NCBI GenBank assembly: GCA_900552055.1 | Contig: URYI01000004.1 | Span: 1 to 47,693 of the forward strand | Reading direction: 5' to 3' | Source of the DNA: an uncultured Eubacteriales bacterium | GTDB lineage: Bacteria; Bacillota; Clostridia; Christensenellales; QALW01 | Length of the DNA stretch: 47,693 nucleotides | Part shown: positions 24,106 to 31,401 of the stretch, one piece after another | Numbering within the stretch: the first letter of the stretch is position 1 | Layout: the number at the start of each line of letters is the position of its first letter | Translations under genes and position numbers: made by a program | The notes under the pieces: model-generated | What the model was told of the DNA's origin: nothing | Seen by the model: only the letters and a program-made list of their open reading frames with translations | The model's database searches: none

Positions 24106-26056
24106 ATACACAATTGCAAAATATCTTCGCTTGTCACTGGAAGATGGTGACTTGGATGAAGCGAAAGACGAAAGCAACAGTATATCGAACCAGCGGAAGC
24201 TACTGGATTATTATATCGAGCAGCATCCGGATCTGAGTGGCGCAAAGATATTGGAATTTGTAGATGATGGTTATTCTGGGACCAGCTTTGACCGCCCCGG
24301 AGTGCAGAAGCTCCTGCAGATGGTGAAGGAGAATAAAATCAATTGCATCATGATTAAGGATTTCTCCCGATGGGGGAGGGATTATATCATGGTCGGCGAT
24401 TATCTGGAACAGATCTTTCCGTTTCTGCAGGTGCGTGTAATCTCGGTCAATGATAATTACGACAGTGCCACGATTGCTTCTACTGCAGGGAACATTGAAG
24501 TTGGTTTTACCAATATCATGCATGACATGTACAGCAAAGACCTGTCAAGAAAGCTCTTAGTGTCGAAACGACAGCTGTTTGAAGCAGGTAAGTACCATAG
24601 CAGTTATCCTTTTTATGGGTATCTGAAGTCCACAACTGAAAAATACCATCTGGAGATAGAGCCGGAAGCAGCGGGAGTTGTAAAAAAGATATTTCGTTGG
24701 TATGCAGCTGGCTCTTCTACCAAGGAGATTGCACAGAAGCTCAACCGGACAGACACAATGACGCCGCTTTTATGGCTTGTGAAGTTTTGCGGCTTTAAAC
24801 CGAGGTTTGAAAAAGGAAGCACTAAAGGGACCAGATGGACCAGTTCATCTGTTATGCACATTTTGAAGGATGAACGCTATACAGGCAAGTGCATTTATGG
24901 AAAGACGAAGGTCGCTAAAATCGGAAGTCGAAAATTAATTAAACAGCCAGAAAGTGAATGGTTTGTGGTTCCCAATCGGTTCCCGGTTATCATCACGCAA
25001 GCTTTGTTTGATAAGACGGCTGCCATCAGAAAGTCCCGAGCCAGGACAAAGGTCAAAAAGGGAGAACCAAGCCCCAGGATTTTTCTTGGCAATATCCGAT
25101 GCGGTCACTGTGGTTATGCAATGAATTTCCATGAGACCAAGTACCCTTATTATATTTGCCACGCGAGACAGGCGGACAATGATCTGCATTGCCAGGGAAC
25201 CCGTATCATGGAAAGCGATCTGGCAGAGGTTGTGTTGAATGCTTTAAAGCAGTTCGCCCAGGTTTGTATCGATTCAGAACGGAGGCTGGAGAAAAGAAGG
25301 GAAGTGATGCGAAGCGAACGGGCACAGATACAGGAAAAGATAAAACAGCAGGAGAAAATTGCCGCCAAACTTCTTCTGAAAGGGAATGATTGCTTTGAGG
25401 AACTTCTGGAGGGAAAGATTGACGATCAGGAGTACACCATACGAATGGCGGAGAATAACCGAAAGGTTGCAGAATGCCAGAAGCAAGTAGACGCATTAAA
25501 TGAAGCGCTGCAGAGTATGCCAGAGGTTCCGAATGCGATGTCTGAAAAGACATTGATTGGGAAAATCCTTTCTCTTGAAAGATTGGATCGTAAATTGGCT
25601 GATTTGACAGTGAAATGTGTACATGTATTTAAGGACGGATCGCTGCAAATCGAATGGAACTTCTCTGGATTGTTTGACTCCATGTTTCCGCAGGATCTGC
25701 TTGAAGTCCTGCCAAGAACCGAAACAGTCATGCTGAATCGAACGTGGATCTATTGCTGTACGGTAGACGGATGGGACGAATTGGAAAGAATGCGTCAGGA
25801 GCTCTTTGCTTATGCGGAAGGCCGGCAATGGCTGGTAGTAGGGGACTCTTTTGATAACTCAAAGCCTTGTCTGGAGGCAAACGGGTTTCGTCAGATGCGA
25901 GACGCTGCAAAACAGGGGAGAGTGGACAATGTTCTTGTTTATACACTAGACGGACTCTCCAAGAGGTCTAAAAATTATGCGAGGTTTCAGCGGCAGATTG
26001 AAAAGCGTCATGTCCTTATGTATGACCGCAATGGCAACCTTCTAATAGGAGCATAA
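24092..26056 (+). CDS. large serine recombinase, third of three, with C-terminal dead resolvase domain
   Basis: 654 residues from ATGATG 24092 behind GGAGGCGGAG. Resolvase domain with Ser15 (IAKYLRLSLEDGD), DDGYSGTSFDRPGVQ and IKDFSRWGRDYIMVGDY; zinc ribbon IRCGHCGYAMNF ... YYICHARQ; coiled coil to about 500. Unusually, residues about 549-654 form a second resolvase-like domain (RTWIYCCTVDGWDELERMR, NGFRQMRDAAKQGRVDNVLV, LDGLSKRSKNYARFQ) in which the RVS motif reads CCT, so it cannot cut DNA. This is the last gene of the element before its right end. Confidence 0.88.
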   Translation: MMSDEYTIAKYLRLSLEDGDLDEAKDESNSISNQRKLLDYYIEQHPDLSGAKILEFVDDGYSGTSFDRPGVQKLLQMVKENKINCIMIKDFSRWGRDYIMVGDYLEQIFPFLQVRVISVNDNYDSATIASTAGNIEVGFTNIMHDMYSKDLSRKLLVSKRQLFEAGKYHSSYPFYGYLKSTTEKYHLEIEPEAAGVVKKIFRWYAAGSSTKEIAQKLNRTDTMTPLLWLVKFCGFKPRFEKGSTKGTRWTSSSVMHILKDERYTGKCIYGKTKVAKIGSRKLIKQPESEWFVVPNRFPVIITQALFDKTAAIRKSRARTKVKKGEPSPRIFLGNIRCGHCGYAMNFHETKYPYYICHARQADNDLHCQGTRIMESDLAEVVLNALKQFAQVCIDSERRLEKRREVMRSERAQIQEKIKQQEKIAAKLLLKGNDCFEELLEGKIDDQEYTIRMAENNRKVAECQKQVDALNEALQSMPEVPNAMSEKTLIGKILSLERLDRKLADLTVKCVHVFKDGSLQIEWNFSGLFDSMFPQDLLEVLPRTETVMLNRTWIYCCTVDGWDELERMRQELFAYAEGRQWLVVGDSFDNSKPCLEANGFRQMRDAAKQGRVDNVLVYTLDGLSKRSKNYARFQRQIEKRHVLMYDRNGNLLIGA

Positions 26057-26059
26057 AAA

Positions 26060-26101
26060 GAAGCCGACGACTCTTCTTGTGAAGAGAGGAGCGTCGGCTT
26101 C
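26060..26101 (+). terminator. strong hairpin at the element's right end
   Basis: GAAGCCGACG (26060-26069) pairs perfectly with CGTCGGCTTC (26092-26101), and CTCTTC/GAAGAG form an inner stem around TTGT. There is no T-run after it, so termination is uncertain. It lies at the inferred junction between element and chromosome and may instead be part of the attachment region. Confidence 0.5.
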
Positions 26102-26374
26102 GTGCTGTTTGTGGATGAGTTTTGTGGGATTCTCGTTTATATAAAGTTTGGTGCCGACGTAACATCTCAGTATGAAGATAAAATGATTACTGATAACGAA
26201 GTGCAATATATGAATAGGCTGGTAGATATTCTTAATAAGACGGTTGAAAATGTATACAATGAAAAAAACGGCGCTTATGATATCAATACTTTAAATGATA
26301 ATTTGCGTGCTGTTGATAGGCTTTTGAAAGACCCTGAAAATTCGCCTTATCTATTGATTCGCTATGATCCTTGA
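26102..26374 (+). pseudogene. 3' remnant of a membrane-anchored paralogue, interrupted by the ICE
   Basis: The frame from the junction encodes a C-terminal part like the proteins at 26473, 27675 and 28373: KMITDNEVQYMNRLVDILNK, LNDNLRAVDRLLKDPE and the closing motif SPYLLIRYDP. The N-terminal membrane anchor and the WRxYxxFNNLSSL region are missing. Homology begins shortly after the hairpin at 26101. The 5' part of this gene should lie at the other end of the element, outside the window. Confidence 0.65.
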
Positions 26375-26472
26375 CCAATAACAGCGTAAAAACACGTTTT
26401 AGTTATATATTATTCAGCAGTTTTAGCCGAAGCGCTTTTTATATGCCGTATTGAAAGGGATGGTTGTGCCCG

Positions 26473-27060
26473 ATGAAAAAACAAGTTAAACGATATATAA
26501 TGCAAAGAATATTAACAGAATATGTTGTGCCTGCCTTAATCCTGATTTTAGTTATTTCAATTTTTTATAATATTTTTTTTAGCGTTAAGTTTTATTCTTA
26601 TAGGGAAGAACGTCAGAATTCATTAGTAATAGCTATTTCACGCGAAGTATCGGCCACTAAAGATTATTTGCAGTCCATCTTAAAAGATAAAAATTATTCT
26701 CAGTATAATATGTGGCGCGTATACTCGCATTTTAATAATTTAAGTTCATTATGCCGGACAAACAGCGATATATATCAAAACGCTCAGTCATTTTTTGTGG
26801 AGGTTGGCATCACCTTTATTGATGACTGCACAACCCCTCTCTGCTTTGTGCAGGGGCTTTATAAGGATGAGGCAATTACTCAAGACGAAGAGGAATATAT
26901 GCGAAGGATTTTAGAGATGATGGATAAAGCTTTTGTGGGTGGATATAGCCAGGAAGGTTCTTCTGCCATCAAGGGGTTAAACAGCAGGCTGCAATTATTT
27001 GAAATGTGGCTCAACGATAATGCGTCCTCTCCTTATTTATTGATTAAAGCGCCCGCATGA
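26473..27060 (+). CDS. membrane-anchored protein of a tandem paralogue family, unknown function
   Basis: 195 residues from ATG 26473, chosen because the paralogue at 28373 begins the same way (MKKQV). One membrane segment at about 18-37 (VPALILILVISIFYNIFF) follows a basic N-terminus, so the rest is likely outside the cell. Shared features are MWRVYSHFNNLSSL, a VGITFIDD strand and the ending SSPYLLI. A Cys pair (DDCTTPLC) is present here. No known domain is recognised. It belongs to an array of four that the ICE has entered. Confidence 0.65.
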   Translation: MKKQVKRYIMQRILTEYVVPALILILVISIFYNIFFSVKFYSYREERQNSLVIAISREVSATKDYLQSILKDKNYSQYNMWRVYSHFNNLSSLCRTNSDIYQNAQSFFVEVGITFIDDCTTPLCFVQGLYKDEAITQDEEEYMRRILEMMDKAFVGGYSQEGSSAIKGLNSRLQLFEMWLNDNASSPYLLIKAPA

Positions 27061-27148
27061 TTTAGGCATACCTGATTTTCACATTGTATGCTTGTTGAGG
27101 AATATACAGAAGAACAGAAAAAAGTATTTTATATAAGGAGGCGGAGCA

Positions 27149-27547
27149 ATGAAAACTTGTCCTAAATGCCATATGAGGCTGGAGGCAAATTTTGAATGTC
27201 CGGCATGCGGCCAGAACATAACTGACGAGCCTGTTACCGATGAAGAAAACGAAAAATATGTTTTTAATAAATATTTACTTTTATGCCTTTTAAAGCATGC
27301 TAAATTTCTTGCATTGTGTATTATTTTATGCATTGTTGGAATTATCCTGAGGCTGCCTGATATAAGCATTTGGTATTTGCTGTTAGCGCTGCTGTGCCTT
27401 ATATTTTGTTTCTGTGAAAATTTCTGCCCGAACAAACTTCACTCGCTGTGGCGGTATAAATATACCGAAGAATATATTGAGGCGACAGCCAAGTTAACCA
27501 AATATTTATCGGGCGCCCTTGCGGTTCTTGTAGTATTTGTGTTTTAA
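27149..27547 (+). CDS. zinc-ribbon membrane protein
   Basis: 132 residues behind AAGGAGG. The N-terminus is a zinc ribbon (MKTCPKCHMRLEANFECPAC, cysteines at 4, 7, 17 and 20). Two or three hydrophobic segments follow (about 54-66, 74-90 and the C-terminal 12 residues). It lies inside the array of paralogous anchored proteins, so it may be functionally tied to them. Function unknown. Confidence 0.65.
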   Translation: MKTCPKCHMRLEANFECPACGQNITDEPVTDEENEKYVFNKYLLLCLLKHAKFLALCIILCIVGIILRLPDISIWYLLLALLCLIFCFCENFCPNKLHSLWRYKYTEEYIEATAKLTKYLSGALAVLVVFVF

Positions 27548-27635
27548 AGTATCTCAGCCCGAATTCAGCTCCGGCTGCGCTTTATTTTTTCTCAATATTC
27601 CCTTTATAGGGAGTATAGGTTTTGAAGCTTGTAGC

Positions 27636-27657
27636 CGGGGCGTTTTTATGCTATAAT
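27636..27657 (+). promoter_or_regulatory. extended -10 promoter of the third paralogue
   Basis: GGCGTTTTTATGCTATAAT: TGC before TATAAT (27652-27657) makes an extended -10. A nearly identical box precedes the gene at 28373 and a looser one the gene at 26473. No good -35 is seen. Confidence 0.55.
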
Positions 27658-27674
27658 CCCAAAGGGAGGTATGC

Positions 27675-28217
27675 ATGATGAAAAGATATATATTTCCCGC
27701 TGTATGCGTGCTTTTGGTCATATTTGTCTCATATTCCATTTATTGCAGAGTTATATATAATTCCTTTGAGTATGAAGACGAACATCCCTATTCATTGGCG
27801 AAGGAAATGGCGGGCCAAGTATCGGCCGCCCAGCAGGATATAGCGGATATGCTGGAAAAAGAAGAATATTCCTGGGAGGATATGTGGCGCGTTTACTCAT
27901 ATTTTGATAATTTAAGTTCGTTATCCGCATCTAACTCCAAAATAGATTCAAGTGCAGATGATCTTTTCCAGGATATTGGCTATACCTTTATTGACGAAGA
28001 GTCCCCCGGAATTTATGCAGATGGGAAAATTGAAGATAACGAAGCGGAATATATGAGGGGAATTTCTGAGCTTTTGGACGGAATATTTATAAATGTATTT
28101 GACGAGGAAAATTCCACTGTAAATCTGGAAGCTTTAAATATGAATTTGGCGGCTGCTGATCTGCTGTTTAATTTTTCAGAATCCTCGCCCTACTTATTGA
28201 TTTTGCCGTCCTCCTAA
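27675..28217 (+). CDS. membrane-anchored protein of the tandem paralogue family
   Basis: 180 residues behind GGGAGG. Membrane anchor at about 7-24 (IFPAVCVLLVIFVSYSIYC), then MWRVYSYFDNLSSLSASNS, DIGYTFIDEES and the ending SSPYLLILPSS. Its N-terminus is shorter than in the sister proteins, and it lacks the Cys pair. Function unknown; presumed extracellular and helical. Confidence 0.65.
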   Translation: MMKRYIFPAVCVLLVIFVSYSIYCRVIYNSFEYEDEHPYSLAKEMAGQVSAAQQDIADMLEKEEYSWEDMWRVYSYFDNLSSLSASNSKIDSSADDLFQDIGYTFIDEESPGIYADGKIEDNEAEYMRGISELLDGIFINVFDEENSTVNLEALNMNLAAADLLFNFSESSPYLLILPSS

Positions 28218-28331
28218 AAGGGTTTTCGGCCCCTGGCCTTAGGCGCGGGGATGCCGTGCATTAGGGGAGCTCTAAATCCGGCTTATGGAATCTGAGCCAT
28301 ATTAGCTATTTTTATGGCGCTGTAAGCTCTA

Positions 28332-28351
28332 AGCGTTTTATATGCTATAAT
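28332..28351 (+). promoter_or_regulatory. extended -10 promoter of the fourth paralogue
   Basis: GCGTTTTATATGCTATAAT with TATAAT at 28346-28351 and TGC in front, sharing the box seen at 27636. Confidence 0.55.
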
Positions 28352-28372
28352 TTAACGGGAAGGTTATGCTTA

Positions 28373-28960
28373 ATGAAGAAACAAGTTAGAAAATATGTGG
28401 CGCAAAGGATAAAAGAGGCTTTGATTTCACCCCTGTGCCTGCTTCTGGTTATTGCAATTTTTTACAGCGTTTATAGCAGCGTTAATTTTTATTCATATAA
28501 GAATGAAAGCCAGCGTTCATCTGTGACTGCTATTTCACGCGAGGCATCGGATGCTCAGAATTATTTGCAGTCTACGGTAAAAAGCGGAAATTATTCTCAG
28601 GAGGACTTCTGGCGCATATATATTTATTTTAATAATTTAAGTTCATTATGCAGAACGAACGGCAGCATATACGGTAATGCCCAGTCGCTTTTTCTTGAGA
28701 TTGGCGCTACCTTTATTGACGGCGGAGCTACTTCTCTCTGCCATACTCAGGGCCTTTTTGCCGATGGGACAATTACACGGCAGGAAGCTGAATATATGGA
28801 AAGAATTGCGGATATGCTGGGGGAAATCTGCAGTGGAATATCTCTTAACGAAACTTCTTTGCACAATATAGACGTGCTGAACAGCAATCTGCGGTCGGCC
28901 GAAGCTCTGCTGAATGACGCTGACTCTTCTCCGTATCTGCTGATACAAATGCCCGCCTGA
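28373..28960 (+). CDS. membrane-anchored protein of the tandem paralogue family
   Basis: 195 residues, the closest relative of the protein at 26473: MKKQVRKYVAQR start, anchor at about 18-36, FWRIYIYFNNLSSLCRTNGS, EIGATFIDGG and the SSPYLLI ending. No ribosome site stronger than GGGAAGG is seen. It is the last gene before a 1.27-kb stretch without genes. Confidence 0.65.
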   Translation: MKKQVRKYVAQRIKEALISPLCLLLVIAIFYSVYSSVNFYSYKNESQRSSVTAISREASDAQNYLQSTVKSGNYSQEDFWRIYIYFNNLSSLCRTNGSIYGNAQSLFLEIGATFIDGGATSLCHTQGLFADGTITRQEAEYMERIADMLGEICSGISLNETSLHNIDVLNSNLRSAEALLNDADSSPYLLIQMPA

Positions 28961-29325
28961 AAAAGCCCAGCTTTTCCGTAGCGGCAGGACGGACTGCAAA
29001 GCAGATTCCATATCTGCGACGAAATATACAATGCAATATTTTTGCATTGTGCAAAAGCCCCGCAGGGAGGCGGCCGATTTTTAACCTTGCAGCTTCAGCC
29101 CGCGGATTTTTGAATTTTTGGTTATTTTTAACAGGCGTGTGCCGCGCTTTAACAGCATATCTTAAAAATAGGCAAATTTTTAAGGACTGGGCTGCACAGC
29201 TCAAAATGCGTGGATTTATTTCCCTTAAATGTGCCTGGACGGCATGTAAAAATAATGCGGCTGGCCGCTCTGTATGCTTAAATACCCTTGCAGTTATATG
29301 TCTGTCCTTTTGGGGCTTGCATATA

Positions 29326-29344
29326 CCACGCGTTTAACGCGTGG
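29326..29344 (+). repeat. palindrome CCACGCGTTTAACGCGTGG, copy 1
   Basis: Seven-base arms around TTTAA. An identical copy is at 29569-29587, 243 bp away. Together they bracket a hairpin-rich segment. Confidence 0.8.
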
Positions 29345-29347
29345 TTG

Positions 29348-29531
29348 GGCGTGTCCAAGAAGGAATGCGTTTAGTCGGGAATGAGCTCGGAAATCAAAAA
29401 TTTCCGGACTGCATTCTATCCCCGCCAATACCGCCAAGTGCTATTGGAAAACCGCTTATAAAGCGGTTCTTCGCCTATAAGGAGTTTTTCCCTCAGCACC
29501 TGCGGAGTGGAACAAAATGCGGCTGAACGCC
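29348..29531 (+). ncRNA. candidate structured RNA or miniature element core
   Basis: Nested complementarity over about 184 bases: GGCGT (29348-29352) with ACGCC (29527-29531) as outer stem; GAATGC, AGTC and CGGAAAT (29363-29394) pairing with the continuous ATTTCCGGACTGCATTC (29400-29416); CCAATA/TATTGG (29425-29447); AACCGCTT/AAGCGGTT (29450-29468); TCAGC/GCTGA (29493-29526). A palindrome with a T-rich tail follows at 29569. The strand is assigned only from that tail. No known RNA family is recognised. Confidence 0.35.
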
Positions 29532-29568
29532 TAAAAAATATTACATTTCAGGTTTAGCGGCAGTCTGG

Positions 29569-29597
29569 CCACGCGTTTAACGCGTGGTTTTTATTTT
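29569..29597 (+). terminator. palindrome copy 2 with T-rich tail, possible terminator
   Basis: The same 19-bp palindrome as at 29326, here followed by TTTTTATTTT, so it could end a transcript through 29348-29531. The T-rich tail also starts the 43-bp repeat. Confidence 0.5.
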
Positions 29598-29714
29598 AAG
29601 CGTACTGAAATTACAGCAAGCATGTTTTGGTTTTTATTTTAAGCGTACTGAAATTACAGCAAGTATGTGTTGGTTTTTATTTTAAGCGTACTGAAATTAC
29701 AGCAAATATGCTGG
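29586..29714 (+). repeat. 43-bp tandem repeat, three copies
   Basis: Units start at 29586, 29629 and 29672 with GGTTTTTATTTTAAGCGTAC then TGAAATTACAGCAA. About 35 bases are identical in all copies; the last 8 vary. No gene overlaps. Confidence 0.85.
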
Positions 29715-29983
29715 AGCATTCCTGCGGTTTTAATTTTATTTCAGACAGCCTGAAAGGACAGCGGGCAGAAAAAGAGCAGTGCGGCGCTTTTAAAGATCTT
29801 TATTAATTTTATCGGCGCGAGCCGGTCTTTCTTTTTATATCAGTTGTATGAACCTCCATACGGCTTCTTTTGCTTATGTGTTTTTTGTTATCTTTATTTG
29901 CACATGTAGGAGACGTTTTTCGGCATGATTTAAAGAATAAGCCAAAGGAATTGCGGCTTTAGCAGGGAGGGAAAGCCTGATCC

Positions 29984-30011
29984 GCCGCCTATTCTTCAAG
30001 GCGGCTTTTTT
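29984..30011 (+). terminator. rho-independent terminator
   Basis: GCCGCCT (29984-29990) pairs with AGGCGGC (29999-30005) around 8 bases, followed by six T. No gene is evident upstream that it would end, which hints at an unrecognised transcript. Confidence 0.8.
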
Positions 30012-30170
30012 CGTGCGGAGAAGATTTTTTAAATTAAGCGGAACAGCCTGCCGGAGTTGAGTCCTATTCAACGGGAAACAGAGAGTATAAAAACAGACCG
30101 GGTGTATTACAGAATAATTTTTGGAACGCTTGAGGAACTCGGAGGGTATTTTTCGGGAACAGGACATGTA

Positions 30171-30176
30171 TATAAT
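30171..30176 (+). promoter_or_regulatory. acpP: -10 box of the fatty acid synthesis operon
   Basis: TATAAT 54 bp before the acpP start, preceded by TGTA. No convincing -35 is seen at 17 bp. No FapR- or FabT-like operator is recognised between it and the gene. Confidence 0.5.
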
Positions 30177-30229
30177 ACAAGCCGATAAAAGGCGTAAAGC
30201 GCTTAAAAATTGATTGGAGGATGTTTATT

Positions 30230-30451
30230 ATGTATTTTGACAAAATAGCTAAAATTATTTCAGAGCGTACCGGCTGCGATATCGCGGATATAAAGCCCGA
30301 AAGCAAGTTTTCCGATCTGGGCATTGATTCACTGGATACCGTAGAACTGCTTATGAGCCTTGAAGATGAAATAGGCATTGAGATAGAACTGGACCAGAAG
30401 GTGGAAACAGTAGACGACCTGGATAAATTCATTCAGAGCAAGCAGGGCTGA
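30230..30451 (+). CDS. acpP: acyl carrier protein
   Basis: 73 residues from ATG 30230 with GGAGG nine bases upstream; an ATG at 30221 touches the site and is rejected. The 4'-phosphopantetheine attachment serine lies in LGIDSLDTVELLMSLED, and the rest is the acidic four-helix ACP sequence. It carries growing acyl chains for the Fab enzymes encoded directly downstream and opens the operon. Confidence 0.95.
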   Translation: MYFDKIAKIISERTGCDIADIKPESKFSDLGIDSLDTVELLMSLEDEIGIEIELDQKVETVDDLDKFIQSKQG

Positions 30452-30456
30452 GAGAT

Positions 30457-31401
30457 ATGATTAAATCAAGAATTTGCGATTTGCTGGGCATTGAATATCC
30501 GGTATTTCAGGGCGGCATGGCCTGGATTGCCGACGGCAATTTGGCGGCGGCGGTTTCAGAGGGCGGCGGCCTGGGAATTATTGCCGCGGGAAACGCCGAC
30601 GGCGAATATGTCCGGGGGCAGATAAAAGAGGCCAAGAAAAAGACCTCTAAGCCTGTGGGCGTCAATATTATGCTTATGAGCCCGCATGCAGACGAGGTGG
30701 CCAAGGTAGTTGTTGAGGAAAAGGTGGAGGTTGTAACCACTGGCGCCGGCAATCCCTCAAAATATATGAAGGCCTGGCTGGAGGCGGGGATAAAGGTAAT
30801 CCCGGTTGTGGCTTCGGTCGCAATGGCTAAATTAATGACCCGGCTGGGCGCTTCGGCGGTAATAGCCGAGGGAGGAGAGAGCGGCGGCCATGTCGGAGAG
30901 CTGACCACAATGGTGCTGGTTCCGCAGGTCTGCGACGCTACGACGCTGCCGGTTATAGCTGCCGGCGGCATAGCAGACGGCAGAGGCTTTGCGGCGGCTT
31001 TGATGCTGGGCGCGTGCGGCGTTCAGATGGGAACACGCTTTTTAAGCGCCTGTGAATGCAATATCAATCCGGTATATAAGGAAAAGATTCTTAAGGCTAA
31101 TGACCTCTGCACTATGGTAACAGGCAAGCGCCTGGGCCATCCGGTTCGCAGTCTGCGCACCCAGTTTGCGCGGGATTATTCTGCGGCTGAATACGGCGGC
31201 ATGCCTGATGACGAATTAGAAGCTCTGGCCGTAGGCGCGCTGCGCCGCGCTGTAAAGGACGGGGATACCGAAAAAGGCTGTTTTCTGGCCGGCCAAATTG
31301 CGGCTATGGTTAAAAAAGAGCAGCCTGCGCGGGAAATTATAAGGGAAGTTGTGGAGGAAGCAGAGCCTATCCTCCTGAGGGCGTCGTCATGGGTAGAATA
31401 G
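30457..31401 (+). CDS. fabK: enoyl-ACP reductase II (FMN-dependent)
   Basis: 314 residues, the usual FabK length. It reduces trans-2-enoyl-ACP, the last step of each elongation round, with FMN and NAD(P)H. Seen: PVFQGGMAWIADGNLAAAV at the N-terminus, GGESGGHVGE, and the FMN phosphate-binding VIAAGGIADGRGF then MGTRFL. It belongs to the nitronate monooxygenase/FabK superfamily, but the operon context settles the call. It starts five bases after acpP and overlaps fabD by 13 bp. FabI is not encoded here. Confidence 0.93.
   Translation: MIKSRICDLLGIEYPVFQGGMAWIADGNLAAAVSEGGGLGIIAAGNADGEYVRGQIKEAKKKTSKPVGVNIMLMSPHADEVAKVVVEEKVEVVTTGAGNPSKYMKAWLEAGIKVIPVVASVAMAKLMTRLGASAVIAEGGESGGHVGELTTMVLVPQVCDATTLPVIAAGGIADGRGFAAALMLGACGVQMGTRFLSACECNINPVYKEKILKANDLCTMVTGKRLGHPVRSLRTQFARDYSAAEYGGMPDDELEALAVGALRRAVKDGDTEKGCFLAGQIAAMVKKEQPAREIIREVVEEAEPILLRASSWVE

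Larger units (their letters stand above)
4832..26101 (+). mobile_element. right-hand portion of an integrative conjugative element (boundaries approximate)
   Basis: The stretch carries a ParM-like actin, PcfJ-like, SprT-like, PAPS-reductase-like, SSB-like and many small unknown proteins that are typical passengers of clostridial ICEs, and ends with three large serine recombinases. The right boundary is inferred from the fragment of a chromosomal paralogue that begins directly after 26101. No relaxase, coupling protein, VirB4 or replication gene is seen, so this is not the whole element; the true left end is outside the window or deleted. Whether 1-1128 belongs to the element as cargo cannot be decided. 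Confidence 0.6.
28961..30229. other. long non-coding stretch rich in hairpins and repeats
   Basis: I see no credible gene; the open frames here lack ribosome sites and typical composition. The first part holds simple hairpins (GCAGAT/ATCTGC at 29001-29017; CAATGCAA/TTGCATTG at 29029-29049). The middle holds a duplicated 19-bp palindrome, a candidate structured RNA and a 43-bp tandem repeat, listed separately. The last part has a strong terminator (29984-30011) and the promoter of the fatty acid operon. Confidence 0.6.

Noticed and set aside
29047..29526. Two plus-strand open frames in the long gap
   Set aside because: No ribosome sites, unusual composition, and overlap with the palindrome and hairpins.
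29586..29714. CRISPR-like array
   Set aside because: The 35-base cores are separated by only 8 variable bases, far too short for spacers, and no cas gene is near.
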